Below are positions 1-6,449 of a DNA stretch of 7,411 nt, one piece after another. The stretch spans positions 1-7,411 of the forward strand of contig CAYMWP010000180.1 of NCBI GenBank assembly GCA_964393895.1. The letters are read 5' to 3'. The number at the start of each line of letters is the position of its first letter. The first letter of the stretch is position 1. Position numbers and translations under genes: made by a program. Below the pieces are notes generated by a model. The model had not been told where the DNA came from, did no database searches, and saw nothing but the letters and a program-made list of their open reading frames with translations. This DNA comes from B4-G1 sp964393895. Its GTDB lineage: Bacteria; Chloroflexota; Anaerolineae; B4-G1.

Positions 1-88
1 GATTGCTGCCTTTTGTCAACTCAAGCTATGCACAATTTCAGATACACACCCATGTGACATTGTCAAGCTACTCAGCCTGGCACGCGCT

Positions 89-106
89 CAGACCTCCGAG
101 GTCTTG
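89..106 (+). repeat. Short palindrome, left copy
   Basis: The sequence CAGACCTCCGAGGTCTTG contains 7-bp arms AGACCTC and GAGGTCT around a single central C. It is the reverse complement, at its 15-base core, of the right copy at 173-187. The odd-length symmetric form fits either a dimeric regulator site or a dispersed short genomic palindrome. I favour a dispersed repeat, because the copy lies almost 200 bases upstream of the promoter, but one window cannot settle it. Confidence 0.55.
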
Positions 107-171
107 CAAAACCCGTTCAGGCGTGAAATCCCGGCCTTTTTCGACGGTCGCAGTGGGCAGAATGCCTGTCG

Positions 172-189
172 CAGACCTCGGAGGTCTTG
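172..189 (-). repeat. Short palindrome, right copy
   Basis: The sequence CAGACCTCGGAGGTCTTG has the same 7-bp arms as the left copy but a central G instead of C, which makes the 15-base cores exact reverse complements. The centres (97 and 180) are 83 bp apart, close to eight turns of B-form DNA, so two bound dimers would lie on the same face. Flanking bases C on the left and TG on the right are also shared with the left copy read in the same direction. Confidence 0.55.
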
Positions 190-291
190 ACCTGAGTAGT
201 AACGAAAAAGGGCCCTAAATCGGCGCTCTCTGCGGTGGATGCAATGGGCGATTTGAGTGCTCCCCAACACATATTGGTAACCAGCACAAGT

Positions 292-320
292 TTGAGTTTA
301 TCCCCACCCTGTGCTATAAT
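292..320 (+). promoter_or_regulatory. Sigma70-type promoter of the five-gene unit
   Basis: A -35 element TTGAGT (292-297, four of six consensus bases) is separated by exactly 17 bp from a perfect -10 element TATAAT (315-320). TG at 312-313 sits one base before the -10, giving an extended -10 (TGCTATAAT). Transcription should start near 326-328, which leaves a leader of only about 22 bases before the kinase ATG at 349. No other strong promoter-like pair was found between this point and the terminator at 7343, so it probably drives all five genes. Confidence 0.75.
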
Positions 321-348
321 TTCTCAGGAGGACTAAAAACGAGGGGCA

Positions 349-3300
349 ATGAGCGAGATAGCGTTCCATACACCGCCTAAAACCTGGGAATACCTGCTCC
401 TGGCGCTCTATGCGCCGACAATGCTCGTACTTCTAATCTACGCCTGGCGAGATTTCAAAAAGCTACTGCGAGATTGGCGCTACATTCTCTTGTTTCTGGG
501 CCTGCTCGCCGCCTCTCGATTGGCGGTTCTCTGGACACAACCTTTCGCTATTCCCAGCCTGTTCAACCTGTTGCCGCCCCCCAACGTTCCCGACAAACCG
601 GACGAGCCTTTCGTATCACTGCTCTCCCTGCCGGTCGTCATCGCCGGCGCCTGGCTGGGACCCGGACCAGCGTTGATAGTGGGATTGTTCGGCGGGGTCT
701 GGCGCGCCGGAATGACGACTCACGGCGTCGCCGATCCATTCCACCTGGCCCTCTTTGGGTTCCTGGTCGGGTTCTTTCTGCGGCAGGATTATCGAGGCCG
801 CCTGTCCCTCATCGCACGCCAACCTATCGTTGCCGGCCCACTGGCAATGTTGTTGGCGTCGCCGCTGCTGCTACTATCGGTCTTTGCTCACACGGCCGAC
901 TCGGGATTGGCCGCCGCTGATTACGCGGTGAACCTGACGGGGGCCAACCTGGTCACCGCACTGCTCGAATGTCTCGTGACAGCAGTAATGGTGCAAGCGA
1001 TTTACCTGTTCTGGTCACGGTTGCGCCCCGTCCGCGCGGCCTACCGCTCCCCGCCATACACCCGCACCCTGAATCGCAGGCTGCTCTTCCTGTTCGTCCC
1101 CTTGATCCTGGCCATGACCATCGTGCTGGTCTACGCAGTGACGGCTACGACCCTGCGCGTGGCGACCCAAGAGGTGATAAGCGAGATGGCCCGAGACGCT
1201 CACCGGGCCGCCGAGGATATTCCCTACTTTATCCACACCGGCCAGGGGCTGCTGGAAGAGTTCGCCGAGGATGAGAGGCTGTGGCACGGCGACCAAGCCA
1301 CCCTGCTGGAGAAACGCCTGCGCAGCAATTTACGGACGGTGGCATTCTTTGACCAGTTGCTGCTGTTCGACTTGGAGGCACAACGGCTGGCCATGTACCC
1401 TCAGGAGCCCATCGGCTCCTCTGAGTTGACAGACCAAGAAGCGATACTCTTGCAACGCGTGCTCGAAACCGGAGCGACGCAGATCAGCACCGTACACCGC
1501 TCGCCACAGGACGAGGCCATCATCTCCTTCCTCATACCAGTGGAGAATGAGGAGAGCGGCGAGCGCTTTGGCGCCTTGCTAGGGCGTACCCGGTTGGACG
1601 TCAATCCGGTACTCAACCGGGCGCTGGCCAACCTGCAATGGACGCGCGAGAGTGGCCAGGGGTTCGTGGTAGACGAGGAGTGGCGCATAGTAGCTCACTC
1701 AAACCCCGATATGATCTTTACCGAGTGGCGCATAGACGAAACCAACCAACCCGTCACCACCGTGCGGCGGGGACACGCCTACGAGAGCCTCAACCGTCAG
1801 GATAACACGCGCGAGTTGGTCTACTACCTGGAGGTGGAAGGATATTCGTGGCGCGTCGTGATCCGCCTTTCCTACGACGTCGTGTTGGAACAGGCCCGCC
1901 AGGTGGCTACTCCCTTGCTCCTACTCCAAACTTTGCTGGGCGGCGGGATGGTGATCATCATCCCCCTGGTCACCGGTTGGCTGACCAGGCCGCTCACTCA
2001 CCTGGCTGCCGCCGCCGACCACATCGCCGAGGGCGATCTCGAGCAACCGGTGCAGGTGACGGGCGACGACGAGGTAGCGCGGGTGGGCCACGCCTTCGAA
2101 GGTATGCGCGTGCGGCTGAAGGGCCGCCTGGATGATCTCTCATTACTACTACAGGTCAGCCAGCAGGTCTCGGCGACGCTGGAATTACCCAAGGGCATGC
2201 CCTTTATCCTGGAAGGGGCGCTCAAGGCGACTAACGCGCAAGTGGCCCGCATCGTCCTCCTTTCGGCCAGCGGCGCTCCTCAAATGGTGATGTCGCGCGG
2301 AACACCGCGGGAAGGGTTGGGCTCACTCGACCGGGCGCTCGCCATAGCCGGCCGGGACCAAGAAAAACCCTTGGTCGTGGAAAACCTGGCCCGGGCCAAG
2401 AGCCTGGCCGAACAGCAAGTGATAGAGGGGCCTATCAAAGCCGTCATCGCCTTGCCCGTGCGCACCAAGGATCGAGTGCCGGCTGTTATGTGGGTCGGCT
2501 ACGACCGGGCCCGTCAATTCGACGCCTCAGAGATTGACCTGCTCTCCACCCTGGCCAGCCAGACGGCGGTGCTGGTGGATAACGCCCGCCTGTTCCAGGC
2601 CGCGGAGGGCGGGCGGCGGCGACTGGCGGCAATCTTGACCAGCACCAGTGATGCTGTGCTGGTCACCGACCGCGACGACCGCATCCTGCTGGTCAACCCG
2701 GCCGCCGAACGAGCTTTTGGCATCGCGGCTCGGGTGGTGGTCGGCCAAAAAGTCAGCGAGGCCGAGCTGGCGCCAACGTTGCGCGAAGTCTTTGAGGAGC
2801 CGGTGCCGGAAAGCGGAGCGCTGGCTGAAGAAGTCCCCCTGCCCGATGGCCGGACGCTGTATGCCAGCGTCTCGACTATCCTGAGCGCCGACGGCGAGCG
2901 GATCGGGCGCGTGGCCCTGATGCGCGACGTCACCCACTTTAAGGAACTGGACGAGATGAAATCCGAGTTCGTGGCGACGGTTTCCCACGACCTGCGCGCG
3001 CCACTCACGTTCATGCGCGGCTACACGACCATGCTGCCTATGGTGGGCGATCTCAGCGAGAAGCAGAGCGGATACGTAGACAAGATCCTGCACGGCATCG
3101 GCCAGATGAGCGAGTTGATTGACGACCTGCTCAACCTGGGACGCATCGAGGCCGGCATAGACCTGGAGCGCCAGCCCTGCCACATGGGGACCATCCTGGT
3201 CGAAGCGGTGGACGGTATGCGGGCCAGGGCGGCGGCCAAGGGACTCACCCTGCGGCTGGAGCCGTCCGCAGGAGGAGCTGTGATCTCGGGCGACGCGGCG

Positions 3301-3660
3301 TTGCTGCGCCAGGCGGTCGCCAACCTGGTGGATAATGCCCTCAAGTACACTCCCAGCGGCGGCACCGTGACCGTGGGACTGACAGTACGCCAGGGCCAAT
3401 GCGTGATCCGCGTCGCCGACACCGGCATCGGCATCGGCCCGGATGACCAGGTGCGCCTGTTCGAGAAATTCTACCGCATCAAGCGGCGCGACACGACCGA
3501 TATCCCGGGCACCGGCCTGGGTTTGGCAATCGTCAAATCCATCGTCGAGCGTCACGGCGGAAAGGTGTGGGTGGAAAGCGAATTGAACACAGGGAGCACA
3601 TTCTATGCCAGCCTGCCCCTGGGCGACAAAAAGTCGCCGGGGACGGAGGCCCTACAATAG
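349..3660 (+). CDS. Membrane multi-sensor hybrid-free histidine kinase (Cache-HAMP-GAF-PAS-HisKA-HATPase)
   Basis: This 1103-residue sensor kinase should autophosphorylate on His880 and pass the phosphate to a response regulator not encoded here. Residues 13-222 contain about seven hydrophobic segments; the stretch around LGPGPALIVGLFGGVWRAG (103-121) resembles the LytS-type 5TM receptor domain. A membrane helix (about 243-266), a predicted extracytoplasmic double-Cache-like region (about 267-518, with GFVVDEEWRIVAHSNP at 438-453) and a second helix (about 521-543) follow. Then come HAMP (543-593), GAF (about 597-750) and PAS (about 756-862). The kinase core is complete: H-box SHDLRAPL (879-886), N-box NLVDNALKY (992-1000), G1 DTGIGIG (1024-1030), F-box LFEKFYRI (1037-1044) and G2 GTGLGLAI (1054-1061). 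There is no receiver or Hpt domain. The ATG at 349 follows GAGGGG (341-346), a close-set ribosome site; a better AGGAGG (326-331) lies 17 bases away, probably at the transcript's 5' end. Kinase identity is certain; the sensed signal is unknown. Confidence 0.95.
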   Translation: MSEIAFHTPPKTWEYLLLALYAPTMLVLLIYAWRDFKKLLRDWRYILLFLGLLAASRLAVLWTQPFAIPSLFNLLPPPNVPDKPDEPFVSLLSLPVVIAGAWLGPGPALIVGLFGGVWRAGMTTHGVADPFHLALFGFLVGFFLRQDYRGRLSLIARQPIVAGPLAMLLASPLLLLSVFAHTADSGLAAADYAVNLTGANLVTALLECLVTAVMVQAIYLFWSRLRPVRAAYRSPPYTRTLNRRLLFLFVPLILAMTIVLVYAVTATTLRVATQEVISEMARDAHRAAEDIPYFIHTGQGLLEEFAEDERLWHGDQATLLEKRLRSNLRTVAFFDQLLLFDLEAQRLAMYPQEPIGSSELTDQEAILLQRVLETGATQISTVHRSPQDEAIISFLIPVENEESGERFGALLGRTRLDVNPVLNRALANLQWTRESGQGFVVDEEWRIVAHSNPDMIFTEWRIDETNQPVTTVRRGHAYESLNRQDNTRELVYYLEVEGYSWRVVIRLSYDVVLEQARQVATPLLLLQTLLGGGMVIIIPLVTGWLTRPLTHLAAAADHIAEGDLEQPVQVTGDDEVARVGHAFEGMRVRLKGRLDDLSLLLQVSQQVSATLELPKGMPFILEGALKATNAQVARIVLLSASGAPQMVMSRGTPREGLGSLDRALAIAGRDQEKPLVVENLARAKSLAEQQVIEGPIKAVIALPVRTKDRVPAVMWVGYDRARQFDASEIDLLSTLASQTAVLVDNARLFQAAEGGRRRLAAILTSTSDAVLVTDRDDRILLVNPAAERAFGIAARVVVGQKVSEAELAPTLREVFEEPVPESGALAEEVPLPDGRTLYASVSTILSADGERIGRVALMRDVTHFKELDEMKSEFVATVSHDLRAPLTFMRGYTTMLPMVGDLSEKQSGYVDKILHGIGQMSELIDDLLNLGRIEAGIDLERQPCHMGTILVEAVDGMRARAAAKGLTLRLEPSAGGAVISGDAALLRQAVANLVDNALKYTPSGGTVTVGLTVRQGQCVIRVADTGIGIGPDDQVRLFEKFYRIKRRDTTDIPGTGLGLAIVKSIVERHGGKVWVESELNTGSTFYASLPLGDKKSPGTEALQ

Positions 3661-3674
3661 GGGCGAGGTGCGGT

Positions 3675-4775
3675 ATGACGCTGCAAATCGGGATCGTGGG
3701 CTTGCCCAACGTGGGCAAGTCTACTCTTTTTAACGCGCTCACCCAGGCCGGCGCGACCGTGGCTGCCTACCCTTTCACGACGCTCGAACCCAATCGCGGG
3801 GTGACGGCGGTCCCTGACTCGCGCGTGGCAGTGCTGGCAGAGATGGTCGGGCCGGAACAGGTGACGCCGGCGACAGTCGAGTTCGTGGACATCGCCGGCT
3901 TGGTGCGCGGCGCTCACCAGGGCGAGGGGTTGGGCAACCAATTCCTGGGTCACATTCGCACCGTGGATGCCATCGCCCTGGTCTGCCGCTGTTTTGCCGA
4001 CCCCAACGTGGCCCACGTGGACGGGACGGTGGATCCGGTGCGCGACGTCGAGGTGCTTGATCTGGAGCTGGGCCTGGCCGATCTGGAAGTGGTGAAACGG
4101 AGATTGGAAAAGGTCCGCTCGGCGGCCAAAGCCAACCCACGTGACTATGCCGCAGAGTTCAAGTCGCTGGAAGATCTGCACGCGCGCCTCCAGGCTGGGG
4201 AGAAGGCGGCCGTATGGGCTGCCAGCGGGGGCAGGGAGGCAGCACTGGCGCGAGAGCTATCCCTGCTGACGGCCAAGAAGCGCGTCTACGTCGCCAACGT
4301 CGGCGAGGAGGATCTGCCCGAGGGCGGCCCGCTGGTTCAAGAGGTCGTTCGCGTGGCGGAAGGCGAGGACGCGCCCACCGTCGTCCTGTGCGCCCAACTG
4401 GAGGCTGACCTGAGCGAGTGGCCGCCCGACGAGGCCGCCGCTTACCGCGCCGAGGTGGGACTGGCGCATTCCGGGCTAGAGTCGCTGGCCCGGGCCGGAT
4501 ATAGAGTGCTCGGCTTGATCACCTTCTTTACCATCACAGGAGGGCAAAAGGTGCGCGCCTGGCCCATACTGCGCGGCGCCAAAGCGCCGCAGGCGGCCGG
4601 CAAGGTCCACAGCCAGATGGAAAGAGGCTTTATCCGCGCCGAGGTGGTGGGATTCGAGCAACTGGTGGAGGCGGGAAGCTGGCAGGCGGCGCGGGAGTGG
4701 GGCATCCTGCGCATCGAGGGCCGCGATTACAAAGTACAGGACGGGGATGTGTGTCTGTTTCGCTTCAGTCCGTGA
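3675..4775 (+). CDS. ychF: Redox/ribosome-associated ATPase YchF (OLA1 family)
   Basis: This is a 366-residue Obg-related P-loop protein, the usual family length. YchF binds ribosomes, hydrolyses ATP in preference to GTP, and is linked in other bacteria to translation and oxidative stress. The P-loop is GLPNVGKST (9-17), switch I has YPFTT (32-36), and the G3 region DIAGLVRGAHQGEGLGNQF (72-90) is the family signature, with Leu76 where most GTPases carry a catalytic Gln. The G4 element is NVGE (208-211), the NxxE form that explains ATP preference, instead of NKxD. The C-terminal TGS domain (about 281-364) carries the family's RGAKAPQAAGK (300-310) and GFIRAEVV (318-325). Position 35 is Thr, where E. 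coli has a redox-sensitive Cys. The ATG at 3675 is chosen because the protein begins right before the P-loop strand and GAGG (3665-3668) sits 6 bases upstream; a longer frame from 3567 would overlap the kinase gene. It starts 14 bases after the kinase stop. Confidence 0.97.
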   Translation: MTLQIGIVGLPNVGKSTLFNALTQAGATVAAYPFTTLEPNRGVTAVPDSRVAVLAEMVGPEQVTPATVEFVDIAGLVRGAHQGEGLGNQFLGHIRTVDAIALVCRCFADPNVAHVDGTVDPVRDVEVLDLELGLADLEVVKRRLEKVRSAAKANPRDYAAEFKSLEDLHARLQAGEKAAVWAASGGREAALARELSLLTAKKRVYVANVGEEDLPEGGPLVQEVVRVAEGEDAPTVVLCAQLEADLSEWPPDEAAAYRAEVGLAHSGLESLARAGYRVLGLITFFTITGGQKVRAWPILRGAKAPQAAGKVHSQMERGFIRAEVVGFEQLVEAGSWQAAREWGILRIEGRDYKVQDGDVCLFRFSP

Positions 4776-4787
4776 GGAGACCAAGAA

Positions 4788-5300
4788 ATGTCAGAACAGG
4801 CCAATGATCCAGCCGAGATTCTCGCCCGCTACGCGGACGGGCCAACCGCGTTGGAGGAGGCGATTGCCGGCCTCGCCGAGGCGGAGCTAGATACCGCCCT
4901 GGACGACGAGAGCTGGACGATCCGTCAGATCGTGCATCACGTGGTTGACGGAGACGATATATGGAAGGTCTGCATCAAGACCGCCCTCGGCAACAGTGAG
5001 GCTGTGTTCGATTTGCAATGGTATTGGGCCATGCCGCAAACAGAGTGGGCCGAGAGTTGGGCGTACGCCGAGCGGGCAATCGGACCCTCCCTGGTATTAT
5101 TCGCCGCCAACCGGCGCCACGTAGGGCAATTGGTGCAAGCGATACCCGGGGCCTGGGAGCGGGAGATAATGGTCGAGTGGCCGCACCAGGAAAAAGAACG
5201 GGTGACGGTCGGTTGGGTGATCGAGATGCAGGCCGGTCACGTGACGGGGCACGTGGAGGACATCCAAAAGATCAGGCGGACGCGCCTCGGCAATGATTGA
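4788..5300 (+). CDS. DinB/YfiT-fold putative metal-dependent protein
   Basis: This 170-residue protein has the layout of the DinB four-helix-bundle superfamily, whose members use a three-His metal site and include thiol transferases, maleylpyruvate isomerases and hydrolase-like enzymes. The N-terminal helix (about 8-36) leads to WTIRQIVHHVVDGDD (43-57), the usual W-x7-H motif with His51 as likely first ligand. The late helix GHVTGHVEDI (150-159) supplies His151 and His155, spaced as HxxxH. No signal peptide or membrane segment is seen, so it is cytoplasmic. The ATG follows AGGAGA (4775-4780) with good spacing; this site overlaps the ychF stop, and the gap is 12 bases, which suggests translational coupling. 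The substrate cannot be read from sequence. Bacillithiol- or mycothiol-linked transferase activity is one possibility; a protein with no catalytic role is another. Confidence 0.82.
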   Translation: MSEQANDPAEILARYADGPTALEEAIAGLAEAELDTALDDESWTIRQIVHHVVDGDDIWKVCIKTALGNSEAVFDLQWYWAMPQTEWAESWAYAERAIGPSLVLFAANRRHVGQLVQAIPGAWEREIMVEWPHQEKERVTVGWVIEMQAGHVTGHVEDIQKIRRTRLGND

Positions 5301-5302
5301 TC

Positions 5303-6421
5303 ATGACGAAAAAAGAGTGCACCATCACGTACCCTCGTAAGAGATTCGCCCGCGCTGTCGTTCGTGCCCTGGGACGGATGGTGCTCCCGTTGGCCTTTGA
5401 ACTAGAGATCAGTGGAAGAGATAGATTTCCCCAGGGCGGCCCTCTCATCATCGTGGGCAACCACGTCGCCGCGATGGAGGGGGTGTTGATGATCGTGTTC
5501 ACACCCTGGCAAGTGGAACTACTCGGCACGGCCGATATCCCGGTCGAAAAGATCACAGAAATTGCCGGCCGACTATTTGGCTTTATCCCCATCAATCGCG
5601 GGCACATGGACCGCCCGGCTATGAACAAAGCGTTGGACGTGTTGAGACAGAACGGCGTAATAGGTATCTTCCCGGAAGGCGGCATCTGGGACGCCGGCGC
5701 TATGCGCCCTCAAAAAGGAGTGGCCTGGCTCAGCTACCGGGCCTCCGCCCCGGTATTGCCGGTTGGGTTCAGTGGCACCCTGGGAGCGATAGGAAAGGCG
5801 CTCAAGATGCAAAGACCGCGGCTAGAGATGAACGTCGGAGACCTGATCTCGGCCGCCCGTCTGCCAGAAGGGCGAGCGCGCAAAGTCTATTTTGAAGAGT
5901 TTTCCGCGCTGGTGATGGGCGCGGTAAGGGACCTGCTCCCCGCCGCCGACGAGACGCTCAGGCCGGTGGTTGACGAACGCTTCGAGTTAGAAATCGCCGC
6001 GCGGGACACGAGTGGTGAGACTGTCAGTCACCCTATGGGTCTGGAGATCACCCACAAGACCGCTCTGGCAAAGCTGCTGCACCGCCCCACCATACTAAAG
6101 ATCTTTCGCGCCAATCTACGTCTGCCCATAGATCCGTTGCAGAATTTGGACAGCGAGCGGGATGGAAAAAAGGTCGCGGACGCAGTGGAGTTAATGTTGA
6201 ACTATTTGCGAGAGGAAAACCCATACCTATTGGCCTACCGCTTTGGCCCGCGAGAGGGGAGGGCTATGCAAGATGGGCTGGAAGAGCTGCTCGCCCTGGC
6301 GCGTTGGGCCGCCCGGTCGGGCCTGGCGCTCGAGGTCACGCCCACTCGCCGTTACTACTCCCCAGAGCAAGAGAAAGAGATCGTACAGATCAAACAAGGT
6401 GCGTTTGGGGGATGGATGTAG
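5303..6421 (+). CDS. PlsC-type glycerolipid acyltransferase with variant HX4E box and unassigned C-terminus
   Basis: Residues 30-210 of this 372-residue protein match the PlsC/LPLAT acyltransferase fold, which moves an acyl chain from acyl-ACP or acyl-CoA to lysophosphatidate or a related acceptor at the inner membrane face. Motif II is GFIPINRG (93-100), motif III FPEGG (123-127) and motif IV VLPVGF (151-156). Motif I reads GNHVAAME (52-59): His54 is kept, but the partner of the catalytic dyad is Glu59 instead of the near-universal Asp (HX4E for HX4D). No convincing transmembrane helix is seen; the segment around 17-33 is only amphipathic to moderately hydrophobic. Residues about 215-372 exceed the usual ~240-residue family length and match nothing I recognise; they are charged, probably helical and cytoplasmic. 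The ATG at 5303 begins 2 bases after the preceding stop and has no clear Shine-Dalgarno, so translation is probably coupled; a TTG at 5297 overlapping that stop is an alternative start. Family assignment is firm; acceptor and activity are uncertain. Confidence 0.85.
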   Translation: MTKKECTITYPRKRFARAVVRALGRMVLPLAFELEISGRDRFPQGGPLIIVGNHVAAMEGVLMIVFTPWQVELLGTADIPVEKITEIAGRLFGFIPINRGHMDRPAMNKALDVLRQNGVIGIFPEGGIWDAGAMRPQKGVAWLSYRASAPVLPVGFSGTLGAIGKALKMQRPRLEMNVGDLISAARLPEGRARKVYFEEFSALVMGAVRDLLPAADETLRPVVDERFELEIAARDTSGETVSHPMGLEITHKTALAKLLHRPTILKIFRANLRLPIDPLQNLDSERDGKKVADAVELMLNYLREENPYLLAYRFGPREGRAMQDGLEELLALARWAARSGLALEVTPTRRYYSPEQEKEIVQIKQGAFGGWM

Positions 6422-6449
6422 CTTTCAGGCCCAGCATGGGAGACGAGAA

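Larger units (their letters stand above)
68..199. repeat. Imperfect inverted-repeat segment enclosing two palindromes
   Basis: CTACTCAG at 68-75 is the exact reverse complement of CTGAGTAG at 192-199. Inside these arms, the palindromes at 89-106 and 172-189 are also reverse complements of each other. The two levels are offset: 13 bases separate outer arm and palindrome on the left but only 2 on the right, so it is not a clean long stem. It could be a decayed miniature inverted-repeat element, a paired regulator site, or partly chance. No target-site duplication is obvious. Confidence 0.35.
1..291. other. Non-coding upstream region with small palindromes
   Basis: No convincing gene lies in these bases. 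The open frames on both strands are under 75 codons, lack a ribosome binding site and recognisable protein sequence, and run through the palindromes. The stretch looks less GC-rich than the genes that follow. It holds two mutually reverse-complementary 15-bp palindromes (cores 90-104 and 173-187), a loose outer 8-bp inverted repeat (68-75 and 192-199) and, at its right edge, the promoter of the downstream genes. I see no end of an upstream gene and no clear terminator, so what lies to the left is unknown. Confidence 0.6.

Noticed and set aside
3..218. Open frame of 71 codons on the + strand upstream of the promoter
   Set aside because: No ribosome binding site, low-complexity composition, it runs through both palindromes, and it shows no recognisable protein features.
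88..270. Open frame of 60 codons on the - strand that might be a divergent gene
   Set aside because: No promoter or ribosome site on that strand, and it also crosses the palindromes.
275..283. Small dyad TGGTAACCA just upstream of the -35 element as an operator
   Set aside because: Four-base arms around one base are expected by chance in a stretch this size; nothing else supports it.
2527..3555. Long 342-codon open frame on the - strand inside the kinase gene
   Set aside because: It is a by-product of GC-rich codon bias opposite the HisKA/HATPase-coding sequence. The + frame has all kinase motifs, and the antisense product has no recognisable domain and a His/Gln/Ala-rich composition typical of shadows.
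3567..3674. Longer start for ychF at 3567 overlapping the kinase gene
   Set aside because: The extra 36 residues precede the normal YchF N-terminus, and the ATG at 3675 has its own ribosome site.
4573..4590. Hairpin GCGGCGC-CAAA-GCGCCGC as an internal terminator or regulatory structure
   Set aside because: It lies within the conserved TGS-domain codons of ychF, has no T-run, and is explained by GC-rich coding for RGAKAPQ.
6243..6449. Longer start for the aldo/keto reductase inside the acyltransferase gene
   Set aside because: The added 69 residues are a basic, Arg-rich out-of-frame shadow; the ATG at 6450 has a good ribosome site and the expected N-terminus.
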